This document shows, in pieces, positions 11,876 to 55,908 of a stretch of 64,000 nucleotides of DNA. The DNA lies in the NCBI GenBank assembly GCA_949130485.1, contig OX422190.1, positions 2,088,781-2,152,780 on the forward strand, read 5' to 3'. A program made the translations under genes and the position numbers. Below the pieces are notes generated by a model that worked only from the letters and a program-made list of their open reading frames with translations, did not search any database and had not been told where the DNA came from. Each line of letters opens with the position of its first letter. Position 1 is the stretch's first letter. Origin of the DNA: Agelas oroides (Eukaryota; Porifera; Demospongiae; Agelasida; Agelasidae).

Positions 11876-12340
11876 CCCTTTAAACCCTGAATTATTTTCA
11901 CTTGAGACTAGTTTTAACCTATACATGCCTTTAACGCACCGTATCTCCATTTCTGTCCAAGCTCTGACTCCAAAACTGAACCTAAGTCCACTTCTAGCTG
12001 TAGCAAGCAGACTCGTGACCTTGACCATGCCCACTCATTAATGAGCACGAAATAGTCAGCACTCTCGGTTGTCATACACCCGCTCAGAGCCCAAGAAGCC
12101 TTCCCTGCCAGAAATGAACCCCCTACAAGGTGGGAGTAGCGTTTTCTAAGTCTGTCCATGCAGCCAGGGCAAGAATTGGCCCACCCGGTCCCAACCATGG
12201 TGCTTTGACAGCCAAGCGTAGCAGCCACCATGTGCATGTCACCCTGCGGGTGACCCCACCCACCTCCCCCTGTCATCTTTTCTGCGCAGTGTGCAGTATG
12301 ATGTAACCAAAAGTGCACTGTAGGTTTTAAAGGGTTGATG
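11876..12340. repeat. Dispersed repeat with AACCCTTTAA-type ends, copy 1
   Basis: Shares GTATCTCCATTTCTG, CATGCCCACTCATTAATGAG and GGTGACCCCACCCACCTCCC with 12634-13140, in the same order. Terminal CCCTTTAAA / TTTAAAGGG are inverted. Confidence 0.68.
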
Positions 12341-12633
12341 TATTCAGTTTATGTGCTCAAGGCTCTGGGACTCCTACCAGTATTTCTCCTTTAATACAAT
12401 CTGGATACTGCCACCAACATAGTTTACAGGGAAACTATTGCCAAGTTTACACTGCTAACACGCCTGATTGATACAGAATTTAAAGAAAGAACTGAAATGA
12501 TTTTTGGTCCTGACAAAATCATACAAGCGGTGCCCATCTGTTGAGGGCCTGGCCTGGGAACAAGACCGTACATTCTTGTTTCATTCCAGCATGCGGTCTA
12601 CACACATGCATGTTTGAATAGTATAGTAGTCTT

Positions 12634-13140
12634 AACCCATTATACACTGAGTTCCATTTTCTAAAAGTCTTTCTCAAGCTATTGATACCTTGTATGACCC
12701 GTATTTCCACTTCTGCTTCGAACTAGCACTGGAAACTTGAGCTAAGGGTTCTTCAATCAATTCTCTCGAGGTTCATGACCTGCCACGCCCACTCATTAGC
12801 GAGCTCACAATGGTCAGGGCTCTCCGACCAGTGAACGCTTCTCCCGACTGAAAACTGTCTACAGTGCGATAAATGGAGCCCCTACAAAGACAGAGGAGCG
12901 GTTTCTACCCCCGTTTGTGTCAAAAAGGAGTGAAATGGCCAAGCCAGTGCCGACCAAGACTTTTCTACAGCCAGCCAAGACAGCCGCCATGCACTGTCAC
13001 CCTTCGGGTGACCCCACCCACCTCCCCCTATCCCACCCTTTCTGCTAGCGCAGAACCTATCTTCAAAACGGATTGCGCCAACTGATAACATGTGGTCAAA
13101 GTTGCATGACGTGTACACTCGTCATCAGTTGTTAAAGGGT
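12634..13140. repeat. Dispersed repeat with AACCCTTTAA-type ends, copy 2
   Basis: Partner of 11876-12340. Ends TTAACCCATTATA and TTGTTAAAGGGTTA. The open frames in both copies are shared repeat sequence, not a recognised gene. Confidence 0.68.
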
Positions 13141-14338
13141 TAGCACACAACTTTGTAACAGTATTGTTTGTAGTGGCTTTGTATAACAATGCTGCCTTCC
13201 TCTCATACTTTGGTGTTATTTTCAGCCTCCTCTTTTGCAGGAAGCGCTACGTACACCTCTCACACTTTGGTGTTCTTTTCAGCCTCCTCTTTTGCAGGAA
13301 GCACAGTGGTCCTGGCTGAAGTAGATTGCTAGGATAGTGTATTTGCTGTGTGTAGTCAAAGCTGTAGCTCAGTTTAAGCCCCTGTGACTTAGACTGAAGG
13401 TTCAGTTGTGGTTCCTTCATTGCAGTCTTACTTGCTTTAACGTGGCGGGGGAAGTCACTCGGCGGAGGTTACGAAAACATAAACCTGGGTTACAGTCAGG
13501 ACCAGTGTTGCTCCTAGTTTCAGGGTTAGGGTTTGGTTTAGGGCAATCTTGCGTTGCCTAATTTTAAAAATGGGTTTTAGTCGCTTATTAATATATTCAT
13601 GAGCCAAAATTGCCACTCGATGGATGCATCTACATGCTCACTGTAGGTAGCGTCCTAACCACCAGTGTATCTCAAATCATTCTGTGCCAGCTTTTTTTGT
13701 TCAGAGCTACTCCCAAAGTCAGGCTAGACTCATGTTTGTCACTACTCCTGGAATGGACAACTTTGACTGCACCAAAATGAATGCACATTTCAAAAAATTT
13801 ACAGCTTGTCTACGGGAGGGGCTCATTCACGAGTGCAAGCAAGCATTACTAGCCCCACCTCTCCCCCTTATGTTGCTAAACAACTCACGGCTCTGTTCCA
13901 CACACAAACACCGTTCAGCTTTCCTGTCAATGGCAATGTAGTACCAACGATATATTGCGTATTCTAGTAAAGCCCAGCCCAGCACTCAAAGCACCGGGCC
14001 ACGATCACCTACTAGGCTTGGCATACGATCGCAAGACCTGGGCCTGCCCAATGAGTACAGTCTTGGCCACTGTGGCCTTTCTGCTGCTTCTAGACACAAG
14101 CTTGCTTTCACAAGCAGGCACTTCACACTACTCACAGCTACTGACACTACAAGCACTCTACTAAACTCCTCAAGCTTATCTTCAAAGTTCCGACCACCAC
14201 ATGAGGGGTTCCGCCAGGCCACATCTTAACTAACTTAATTATAAACTGATTATTGGATGTCAATGCCGACAGGAAATGGGGAAAATCCCCAATTTTACGG
14301 ACAGTGAACGGATGAAGACTCCCAAAACGGACTGTGCG

Positions 14339-14635
14339 CTAAAGGTTTACAAAGACAAAGAATTCCATCAGCTTGGATTCCAGGTTTGTTGACCTTGAAA
14401 ACACAGGGTTCCCTGCCACCTTAACTTGGTCTCTGTAGTATTGCCGCTGCATTTTTGCAAATTCAAGATGATGTTGACCGTTGATTAACCTTTGTGTTTT
14501 CTCATCTTCACTGAGATTAGCAGCTCTCAGTATTAGAGATGCATTATCCTGGCAAACTTCAGGTGGTATGATACAAATGTAGAGAACTACTTGTGACCAT
14601 AACCTATAGAACTCTCGATAACTGAAACATCTCAC
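14339..14635 (-). CDS. Uncharacterised coding remnant, probably transposon-derived
   Basis: A 98-codon minus-strand frame containing NLSEDEKTQRLINGQHHLEF, then AKMQRQYYRDQVKVAGN. Composition looks protein-like rather than repeat-driven. The HLEFAKMQRQYYR stretch resembles helical linkers in transposon proteins. I cannot name the family, and no start or splice context is visible. Confidence 0.28.
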   Translation of the reverse strand: MRCFSYREFYRLWSQVVLYICIIPPEVCQDNASLILRAANLSEDEKTQRLINGQHHLEFAKMQRQYYRDQVKVAGNPVFSRSTNLESKLMEFFVFVNL

Positions 14636-14920
14636 AAATGTCCACTGCTTTTTTCTAATGCCTTTGTGTCCAACTTCTCCTGAGTAGTGGTCGACTCTAA
14701 CAAGAAGGAATGGTTTCTAATCAAGTAGTTTGCAACAGTGCAGTTGTATATGGAAAGTTCTGCCATCATCAATCTCTTTTCTGTCAAATGTTACTTAGTA
14801 AAATAGGTGAACCTTTTCATAAGAATACCACAATTCAAGTGAGAGTTCTTCATCTGCTTCAGGCAGGATATATAGAAATGAGTTGGACTCTAACAAGAAG
14901 TAATGGTTTCTAATTAAGTA

Positions 14921-15497
14921 CCGTACAGTGGGTTATTTCCGTGAGGTGCTAATTTTCATTATTTTCGTGGTTAACCCCGGTGTCACGAAATTTTCCGCCC
15001 ACGAAATTTTCATTTTCCACCCAGCAGCGTCTACACGTGCTAACATTCGGATCAGGCGACATTTTTTATAGCTCTTTTTCACTACTTGTGCCCTGTTGAC
15101 AGTGCCCTTGATCCGTAGGGTCCCCTTTCTCAAGGTGTCCCGCGTGTGGTGATGAAGTGAACAGAGAAGCGAACAAGACAGAAGCACAACCAAAAAACGG
15201 GGCCAGTACCTATGCGAGCACCAACTGAGTTTGTGCATTATAGACATGGTAGCCTCCCACGCAAGACTCGACACTCCATCTTTCCTCTAGTCTGCGTAGC
15301 CAGACTCTTTCCGGCGAGAATTCCTCGTCGAGACCAAAATTCGCATCGCGTGTACCGAGTTCAAAGTTCACAATATGTTATAGGCGAGCAAAATTATAAT
15401 ATCACGCCACGAAATTAAAAACCATGAAATTTAATTCTGAGGGCCTCTTCCAGCTTTTCACGAAAATTTCCACCCACGAAAATAACCCGCTATACGG
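14921..15497. mobile_element. TA-flanked MITE (Tc1/mariner-like), 577 bp
   Basis: CCGTACAGTGGGTTATTTCC at the left, CCCGCTATACGG at the right as inverted repeat, TA at 14919-14920 and 15498-15499. The empty site (CTAATCAAGTAGTTTGCAAC) is present at about 14718. Confidence 0.88.
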
Positions 15498-15529
15498 TAG
15501 TTCGCAACAGTGCAGTTGTGTACATGGAA

Positions 15530-17010
15530 TTGATTTGTACTTGGACACCAAAGTCTGGGAGGTTAACTCACCAGCAATCTTTTTTTGGCTTTGCTGTTCT
15601 GTGTTCCCAGGCCAGTCCCACATCGGATGGGCCTGGGATTCACAAATCACAAAAACTATTCACATGTGTAGTTGTGCCTTCTAGTATTGGTAATTATATA
15701 ATTGCTATGCAATAGTGCTTGGTTTAGTTTTAGTTCAATTAGCAAATATGCTTCGTGCAATAGTTAGTTATTTTTAATTACCAATATGCAAAAATGGGTA
15801 AAGTTGTAGTTTTGGTAATAGTTTTGGTACAACTAAAACAACACTGTCAAAACATTGGATGTTCTTTGATATCTTCGGTTAAGTTTACTTCACTCCTCCC
15901 AGAGAGTCAGTTGTTGCTTAAGTGGATATCATGTTTTGTTTTGTTTTGCAAAATTTTGCTTCAACCGGAGCTTCCACTCATAATTATATAAAATATATAC
16001 TTGCTTACCATGTACAATATCACAACTGTGCTTCAAAGTTCACCTGTGTGGTGTTAGAGTGGTCGTTGTTGTCTCTGCTCTAGTAAGATGAACAAAATAT
16101 GAATGCAGTACAGCGGGATATCACTTATCAGAACTACAATTCAACTAAATAGAGTGGTTAACTAAAAACTTAACATGATTGTGTTACACTGGTTCACACA
16201 CACTCATAGCTCACATGGGTACATGACACTTCTAAAAACTTAACATGATTGTGTTACACTGGTTCACACACACTCATAGCTCACATGGGTACATGACACT
16301 TGCATACGTTTGTGTATAAACTACTTTGAGCAGAAGTCTCAATTGAAGTTACCTCAACATCTGATGTTGTAGCTTCTGAGGTAGTGGCCCACATTGGGTG
16401 TTCGTCGTTAAGTTTACTTCACTCCTCCCAGAGAGTCGGTTGTTGCTTAAGTGGATATCATGTTTTGTTTTGTTTTGCAAAAATTTGCTTCAACTGGATC
16501 TTCACTCATACATACTTCTCACTCATAGCTCACGTGGGTACATGATACTTCATTCAGTTTCAGTTTGAAAATGCAATATTTTGCCATTATTGCAATGGCA
16601 TTTTCTTTGGGTGTGTGCTTGAATGAAGTTAAGTCATCAATAAATGTCAGTGAGTATATAATTCTCCAACTTCTTGTTATTAGTAAACATGCAAGATAGT
16701 AAACAAGTTAGTTTATAGGTTGCACTGTTTGCAGCAGCTGGCAATCTTGAGAAGCTATACAAAGTTGACTTCATTTACAATTCACATAGCCCACAGTTGC
16801 TCCAGCAGCTGCTGATGGTGTACACAGGCTGTTTTAATGGCCACCTCTTTTCATTTTGTCTGTGTTCTGCTGCCCAACAAAACAGTGACTGCATTCCTCA
16901 TAGAATGCCATCATGAGAGTGGACTTAACCTCAACTTAATCTCTACGCAGGACAGATGCTCGATGGCTTGTGGTTGTAAACAATACTATGATTATATGAT
17001 GCAATCTTAT
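15530..17010. repeat. Segmental duplication copy B, with internal 69-bp tandem duplication
   Basis: Collinear with copy A. Positions about 16163-16300 hold two near-identical copies of a ~69-bp segment (CTAAAAACTTAACATGATTG ... TGGGTACATGACACTT). Confidence 0.8.
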
Positions 17011-17350
17011 TTGTGCAAAGTGCACAAAATCCATATTTTTACATCAAACTTCAGATAAATAATAACTACATTTGTGTATAAACTACTTTCCTCTGAGTGG
17101 AGGTCTCAATTGAAGTTACCTCAAGATCTGATGTAGCTTCTGAGGTAGTGGCCAACTCCTACAACAATAGAATTAAGAATAATGTGTAACTGTGCAAGGT
17201 GGAGGAGGATATAGGAGTGGATCGTTAATTGCTATGTGCTCTCGGATCTTTACAGAACATTGAGCAAATGCAGTCCAAACACACAGGATGTTCTGTGTTA
17301 GCTAGTATGTATGCAGTTCACTTCTTCACTCTTCCAGACACAAAAGTCTG

Positions 17351-18015
17351 GGCAAGCTATAAAACCCGGAACGGAAATGGTGAAACGAAACGAAACGAAA
17401 CCGGAAGTCACGCCCCCATGCTGACACTCGCACTCAGCGCTTCAGGGCTGCATGCTTGAGCTTCAGTGCTACTTACAGGCTCGTGTTTTGCGTCAACGGT
17501 TTAAGACACACTACAATAACATGAACCAGTCCAGTAACAGAGAAAGCCAAGTGTACAAAACCATGCATGGATGAAAACTTTTACAGGAACAAATGTTAGT
17601 CAATCCCAAAGGTCCGGATAAGAAATAGCCATTGTTCAGGCGATAGTTTGGCCCCAACTTCTTCTGGAATTTCACCTCAGAAGGGTTAAAGGAGAGACAT
17701 CGGACACGGGGGCATGAAAGATTGGCATGGTAGATGGCTGCTGTCTTCCTGTCACAACATTGTAGTACAAATGCTGCTCCTTGCAAACAAGAATGACATA
17801 ATCAGAAGGTGAGCTCGCATCTTGTTTATAGCCACCTCTGCAGCCTGCACACACTTGGGCAAACTTTGACAGACATATTCACGTTCACTCAGTCTGGCCA
17901 CGTGGATCTGAATGTGCATGCACAAATGTCACTTTGAACTTTGGTCTCGTTCCTGTTCCATTTCGTTTCGTTTCGTTTTGTTTCACCGTTTCCGTTCCGG
18001 GTTTTATAGCTTGCC
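17351..18015. mobile_element. Mutator-like MITE, 665 bp, perfect 9-bp target duplication
   Basis: Ends GGCAAGCTATAAAACCCGG and CCGGGTTTTATAGCTTGCC are inverted repeats, continuing inward through GAAACGAAACGAAACGAAA. Flanked by AAAAGTCTG at 17342-17350 and 18016-18024. It splits a copy of the AAAGTCTGGGGGGAGG repeat, intact copies of which lie at 8334 and 10765. No transposase frame. Confidence 0.92.
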
Positions 18016-18344
18016 AAAAGTCTGTGGGGAGGTTTGCTCACCAGCAGTGTTTTTGGGGGGGCTTCCCTGACTGTTTCAACATTTGTTTTGTTCTTTTGGA
18101 GCTTTTCATGGCCTTTTCAGTTTATGTCAAGTGACTGTGAAAGTACATACAAAGTGTTGATCACTGCTTATAAACTGTGCACATGAGCAGTATAGCACTT
18201 CAAATGCAAATCAAAACAGTGTTTTAGTTCCAAGCTTTCTTGGCCTCCGAGTTCTTTAATTTAATTAACACAACTTTGTAATAGTGTAGTTTGTAGTTGA
18301 TTTTGTTTGTATAAAGATGCTGCCTTCCTCTCACGTAAACTCCT

Positions 18345-18665
18345 TTTCCACTTTGGTGTTCTTTTTGGCCTCCTCTTTTGCAGGAAGTGCTGCGCAGCGT
18401 ATACCACTGGTGTGCTATTCAGAGATGGTTTTTCAAATTTGTGGGAAACTTTCCAGGAATTTGCTTTCCACAGATTTGCTGTTTGTCTTGACAGTGCAGC
18501 AGCTGCTCTTCTTTTCATCGGCATCAAATTCAAAATACTGCCAAAGTACACCAGCTTCAGCTGATGTACCTGATGTACCCGGTGTGTCTTCGCTGCTGGC
18601 TGACTCAGAAAACATCAGTGACACTGGCGGCGCTGCCATTTTGAAGAGCGAGAACATGGTGCTAT
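18345..18665 (-). pseudogene. BED-type zinc-finger fragment
   Basis: The minus strand encodes MAAPPVSLMFSESASSEDTP, then VLWQYFEFDADEKKSSC and, after a frameshift, TNLKNHL. Aromatic WxYF, a cysteine and NLxxHL are BED-finger features, common at the N-terminus of hAT transposases. Several pieces of the same family recur at about 11200-11230, 13190-13310, 8350-8450, 10780-10860 and 18720-18860. Confidence 0.42.
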
Positions 18666-19329
18666 GATGAATATTATTACACATGCAGTTCACTCCTTCA
18701 CTCTTCCCTGACACAAAAGTCTTGGGGGAGGTTTACTCACCAGCGATCTTCTTTTTGCTTCCCTGAATGTCTCAATGATTTGTTTTGATCTTCTTGAGCT
18801 TGTCTTAGTCTTTTTCAGTTTTTCTGAAGTGACTGTAAAAGTGTACAAAGTGTTGGATCACTGCTTATAAACTGCACCTGCATGTGACGCAGCTACGAAG
18901 TGCATACAGATTTCGCCTTTAAAAGGACATTGAGCAGTACAGCACTTCAAATGCAATCAAAACAGTGTTTTAGTTCCAAGTTTTCTTGGCCTCTGAGTTC
19001 TTAATTTAATTAACACAACTTTGTAATAGTGTAGTTTGTAAGTTAAGCAAGCAAGCAAGCAAGCAAGCAATCACTGCATGCGCAAATAACAAGGGCTAGA
19101 CTAACTGTGTGTGAGGTGGGCATATTTTTGAGAGACATAGCATAAGTCTCGAAATATGCCCACCCCCCTAGCAGTCACTTAAGTAGATCACGTATTTTCA
19201 GAGACTACAGTACAAGTTGTAGTTTTGGTAACAGTCAGAGTTAAAACACTCAAAATGCAGGATCGTCTGTGCTAGGTACTGTACAGTTCACTCCTTCACT
19301 CCTCCCCGAGTCAGTTGTATAGTATATAT

Positions 19330-19435
19330 ACTACCCGAGACCGAGGTCAGAGGAAGTTTGCAGTAGATACACCCCAAGCCACAGGCGAGGGGTTTATCTA
19401 ACTGCAAACTTCCGATGACCGAGGTCGAGGGTAGT
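19330..19435. mobile_element. Fold-back element
   Basis: ACTACCCGAGACCGAGGTCA through GGAAGTTTGCAGTAGATA is matched inversely at the right. A loop of ~20 nt. Confidence 0.75.
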
Positions 19436-21110
19436 ATGATTCGTGATATACACCTCCTTTACCATGGTTCATATCATATATACTATACTGCGCGGGCGGA
19501 TTACGTAAGTGGTTCCGTTTCCAGTATTGCATTTTCGAATTTTGAATTGACGAGGTAGTGTCATTCTGTGTTGCTGCTGCTTTTTGACTGGAAAAGGATG
19601 AGTTTAAATACGCTTAGGCCACCAAAAGATCCCCGAAACATCTCTGAAGTCAAGGCAGAGTCTGAGCCATGACGAAGGGCATTTCGCTCATGTCGACTTG
19701 AAACCAAGATGCTGCTGGCGCTCGGCCATGATGCCGATGGACTGCTAGCTTGCTACCTAGCCGCTCTCGGAAGCTGGCAATCATGAAACAACTCAGGCGA
19801 ACTAAGGCATGGGACATGTCATTTTTACACTAGATACACAGGTATTTCAAAAATCAATAGTGTGTATGGAAATCTGAAGCACCAGATGAAACTTGATTTG
19901 TGTATATGTGAAGCTCTAAGCTACACGTACGGTACCATGGAAACCGTATTTGTGGGCGTGGCTATCAATTATCACTAATATCAATTAAGCTAATATTTGA
20001 GAGTATATCATCGAAGACGGAGCAGAAGACAACGATTGCTCACTACCAAACTTACTTATTCAACTGAAGGTAGTATACATGGAAGTATCTGGAAGAACCA
20101 GCAGCCTCCTACAGTATTCTTGCATGATGCCAAAAACCATAGATATTGGATAGCGGTGAGACACTACGCACGCTACAGAAGCAACACCAACAATAAGCTT
20201 ACCTTCTTCCAGAAAGTTGTGGTATTCTCTGATGGCAAGTAATCCTTCAAGCCATATCCGATTGTTCTGTTTGTCGTTCTTCTGCTCCGCCTCAACACAA
20301 ACAGTTCCCATGCGCACGATCGGCAGTACAGAGTACAAAGGTCACTTGCAATTGAAGTGCTCAACCGCTGAACGGCTTATCAAGACCACGCTTCTGCGTT
20401 CTACGTACAGCTTACAGGCCGCATACTTCATTCACCAGGGTAACACAACGATACAGTTGCAGAGCACGATGTAGAAAGCCACTATACCTTGCTCGCATTT
20501 TACTGTTACGCCCACTTCTGTGAGTCACGTGAGAATTATGTTGACATTACACGAAATTAAATCCCATGCCTTAATCGCCCTGAGAATGGTTCGAGCTGGC
20601 AGTAGAACGCCCAGCCTCACAGTTCAGCTGGCAGTGGTGGCAACAACTCGTCGAATACAAACTGGTCCTAGCGCTATCCCTGGATCAACCAACCGCCTGG
20701 CGAGTGAAATTATCGTCGGCATCCGTCAGGGTAGTGCCGGCTAGCTGCCGGGGAGCAGTAGCGTCTGTCCAGCTGTTCATGGTTCAACACACCAAGTAAG
20801 TACTGTATCACTGCACGAATAACCTGGAAAATTTGTGCAACACTTTGGCTGTTGTGCTAGTACACTGAGTACGGGGGCTCCATAGTGCTGGCAGTGGCTC
20901 TCCTAGTGAGGACTGGGTGGGATTGGCCATTCCATTGCAAAACCAAAAAAATCTTCCGTTTCTCTGTGCTGCAGTTGTGAATTGCCAAATATACACCCCT
21001 GACTCAGCAATATACTCCCTTGCAGTTGAAATATACACCACTGACTCAGCAATATACTCCCTGCGGTCGCAGCTGCGCGGCGCACTATAGTATATTGTAC
21101 ATATATCACA
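19436..21110. other. Possible ~1.6-kb element, with a doubtful transposase-like exon
   Basis: ATATACTATACTGCGC near 19486 and its inverse near 21075-21090 suggest inverted ends. The minus strand at 20338-20215 reads NNRIWLEGLLAIREYHNFLE followed by a GT donor. This faintly recalls the N-terminus of PIF/Harbinger nucleases. I cannot confirm either. Confidence 0.25.
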
Positions 21111-21255
21111 CCTCCTTACCATGGTTTGTATATAACATATACTTAGCATGTAGAATATCACAACTGTGATTCATGGTCCATTTGTTTGGTGTTTCTTACA
21201 GGTATTTCAATCAGTGAGTTATTGCAGCTTTTGTACCGTTTGCCTAGTCAAGTTC

Positions 21256-21840
21256 CTTCTATTTCTTCCTGTAGGAGTCCGACTCATTGCTACTACACAT
21301 CCTGCCTGAAGTAGATGATGTAACTCACTTGAATTGTATGTGTTTGCAATGTTCTTAAACCGCTGCCACTATGTAGTGCACTACGGTACCCCTTCTTACT
21401 CTATGCATACCTAGTTAAAGATTCCTTCTGTTTCTTCTTGTAGGAGACAGACTCATTGCAATGCATCCTGCCTGAAGCAGATGATGGAGCTCACTTGAAT
21501 TGTATGTGTTTACAATGCTTCCACTATGTTGTGCACTACGGTACCCCTTCTTACTCTGTGCATACCTAGTTATCTATTTCTTGTTGTAGGAGACTGACTC
21601 ATTGCTACTACACATCCTGCCTGAAGCAGATGATGTGACTCACTTGAATTGTATGTGTTTACAATGTTCTTTTAAACTGCTGTCACTATGTAGTGCACTA
21701 TGGTACCCCTTCTTACTCTATGCATACCTAGTTGAAAAAAATTCTATTTCTTCTTGTAGGAGACAGACTCATTGCTACACATCCTGCCTGAAGCAGATGG
21801 GATAAATCTCACTTGAATTGTATGATTTTGTGATGTTTTT
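21256..21840. repeat. Four tandem copies of a ~145-180 bp unit
   Basis: Each copy has TTCTTGTAGGAG, then GACTCATTGCTAC, CATCCTGCCTGAAG, CTCACTTGAATTGTATG and CATACCTAGTT. Spacings between copies are 169, 146 and 180 nt. Confidence 0.82.
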
Positions 21841-22719
21841 AAATCTGCTGTCACTACGTAGTGCACTTCTCACTCTGTACATGCCGATGTTGTACTGGCG
21901 ACAGCCGGTAGTAAGCAATTGTTATGGTTAGTGATATGCGGGGTTAGGTGTAGTGGTAGGTAATGAGCAGAGAAACATATCATTCCACGGAGAAACTATT
22001 TCCCGCCTACTTCCGGCCTCTGTGTGACCTCCAACTGGAAATAAATATGTTTGGGCAAGGTGCAATCTAATTGGGTGGAACTGATTAGCAATTGGATTCG
22101 TTGAGGTACTTGTGCTTCCTTAGTTTGCACAGGTATAAAAGGAACATGCACAAGAGTAAATTTAGTTACTGGTTTTTGTCACTAATATAGCAGCCAGGTA
22201 ACTGTAATATACACAATTTTTGTTTTGTGCATGGCTGATGCAATTGTCTTGCTCTCCATATGTATGTTGTCATGGACTTGTGGATGTTTGAGCTGAATAG
22301 TGAAGAACATTTTAGCTTTATAAACTGAACTGATATTTCATCTTGTATGGTTGCATTGCTGTATGTTGCCAATTTTATCCCTCTGTGATCTTTTTATCCC
22401 ACTGTTTTTTTCGTTTTTTTTTTTTTTGTCCACAGAGGTGGTTTCTCTGATCTTGTAGAGCCAGCAAGGAATCATTTTGTTTAGATCAGTAACTGGATTG
22501 TAATTTCTTTTATTCGTTAGTTGGTGGTTGTACCTGTGTGCTATAAATGCTTTTGACTCCGATGTTGTACTGGCGACGTTATAGAGAACAAGCTAAAAGG
22601 TCGATCTTCTGGAATTGCTAAATTACTGGCCCGGTTTTTTTTTTTCCATCTAGCGTCACTTTCTTGGAGGACAAGTGCACAATGGTATTAACAAACATGG
22701 CTGCGGTGTAGCCTCGATG

Positions 22720-22763
22720 TAGCTTCGTACCCAGGCTCCTCCCTAGAGCAGGGTATGAGGCTA
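22720..22763. mobile_element. TAGCCTCG-family element, 44 bp, upstream of gene 1
   Basis: TAGCTTCGTACCCAGGCTCC against GGGTATGAGGCTA. No clear duplication. It lies ~360 bp upstream of the gene 1 start codon. Confidence 0.65.
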
Positions 22764-23120
22764 GTACGTTAGCACATTATGAATCAGTTATGTATCTTGA
22801 AAGTGAAAGTATAGCTGTCAGCGCTGTCCTTGAGGCCTGAATGTTCTCTTGGTCTGATGTTTCCCGTCTAACTGGAGAAAATATTCCGGTGTTTGCATGT
22901 GCACACTGCTACTTCGAACCACGTACCGAGCTAGTCTCACAAGCCACACCCTTCTGCGAAGGGTATGGCTTGCGAGCTGTGTGTTGCCATAGGGTATTAC
23001 ACATGTACAACACAAAACAGTGACGCAAATACTTATCTACAACGCATGCGCAACCTCTCTACATACAGTACGTAGGTGGACTACGCCTATTACACTCTTT
23101 CCGCTTTGTACCCTGCAGTG

Positions 23121-54435
<31,315 letters not shown>

Positions 54436-55908
54436 TGTAGCTAGTTAAACAGGCTAAATGTCATCTATTGCCTTCAAGCTGTAATCCAGCCTGAATTAAC
54501 ATGGCAATCATATGTTAGACTACTTGAATGTTACTTCTGCACTGTTTGAAATTATACGCATTTGAATAACTGATGCCTTCAAAGATTGTATGAGAAAAAA
54601 GTGAAAAACCATGCAAAGGAGGTGGTGAAAGTACCTGCTGGAGAAGTATTTGAGGGGGAAATGAGGACCATGGGAAAGAGGGTGAAGAGTGTGAGTACCC
54701 ATACTAGGAACTCGTGAGGGAAGGAGTATAATGTGAGAGATGGAGTATATGGGATATGAGCATGTGGGAATCCTCAGCATGACATTGCGTAGATGTAGAA
54801 GCATCCATGTCTGTGGGAAAGACTCAAATAGAGAACAATTATAGAAGATAGCTATAAAAGGATCGTGTTTTTTACAACCATGGTCAGGATTTCATGCAGC
54901 ATATAGGCCTATATTCTTTCAGTTTGCCAGTCAGCAGGATGTCAAAAATTTCCTCGTATATGTAAACAAACAAACAAACAAGGACCATGTTATTATTTAA
55001 AGCCTTTGTGCCGCTTGATGTTTATGGATGGTTGATTTTTATTCACAACACAAGCATGCTTTGTACTTGCTCATGTCTTAGCTAATTTCCAAGCACCTTA
55101 GTGCGAGGTTACTGCATGATCTTGCAGTGTCTGTTCTCAGTTGACGGAATGTGACTTGCATGTATCTACACCATGTTGCTATGGAAACACCATGCAGGTA
55201 GGTCCTGACATAGTAGAGATGTATGACATACCAAACTTTGAATCATGCACACATGTACAGAGCACGGTCTCAACTTCAGCGATAACCCACTGCAGCTATT
55301 GTCCCATGGAGTGATGACAAATTAATCTAGGTACTACACTATAGTACTAAACTTGCAAGACCGAGTCTCAGAAGTATAGTTTAAAGTTGCCTGGCAAACT
55401 ATCAACACAACACTGTATTGCAAAGAGGTTATAGTTTGATCAACGGCCTTATTCTCAGATTCGCTGCAAGCTAAGGGCATGAGAACCTCCTAATTCTGAA
55501 GTCATTGGTGTATCAGGCGTACGACATAATAGTAAGGCCCTGTGCATATGGACAGTATACATCTGCAGTCACGAAATCTGCCACATTCCATTCCTAGGAG
55601 GAGACATAACATCTACTCTGGTTGATTTTACACAAAATCTGGTAGCTAGCGTATTGGCTGTTGTACCGTGAATCACGGTTTTCACTTAGACCATGGATAA
55701 TATAGTACTACGTGTACTATATTATCCATGCTTAGACTACTTGCGAATGCGAAAAACCAGAGATTCGTGTTATAAGCGGGTGTCTCGCTCTGGTCATGCG
55801 CAAACTTAATTTTAATACCTAACCAACTTTACATCTGTGGTCTAACTAGCTGGCTTCCTCTGTTACGTGAAGTTACTGGCACCCCCATCCGCTACTGTAC
55901 ACGCAGCG
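54436..55908. other. Intergenic spacer between gene 1 and gene 2
   Basis: Holds the gene 1 3' untranslated region and the gene 2 upstream region. I see no AATAAA, no convincing TATA box and no further exon. Just before the gene 2 start, CCGCTACTGTACACGCAGCG resembles the gene 1 upstream CCGCTTTGTACCCTGCAGTG, so some promoter-proximal or leader sequence is conserved between the paralogues. Confidence 0.5.

Noticed and set aside
22131-22141. TATA-like sequence (GTATAAAAGG) as gene 1 promoter
   Set aside because: It lies ~980 nt upstream of the start codon with no supporting evidence and other repeats in between.
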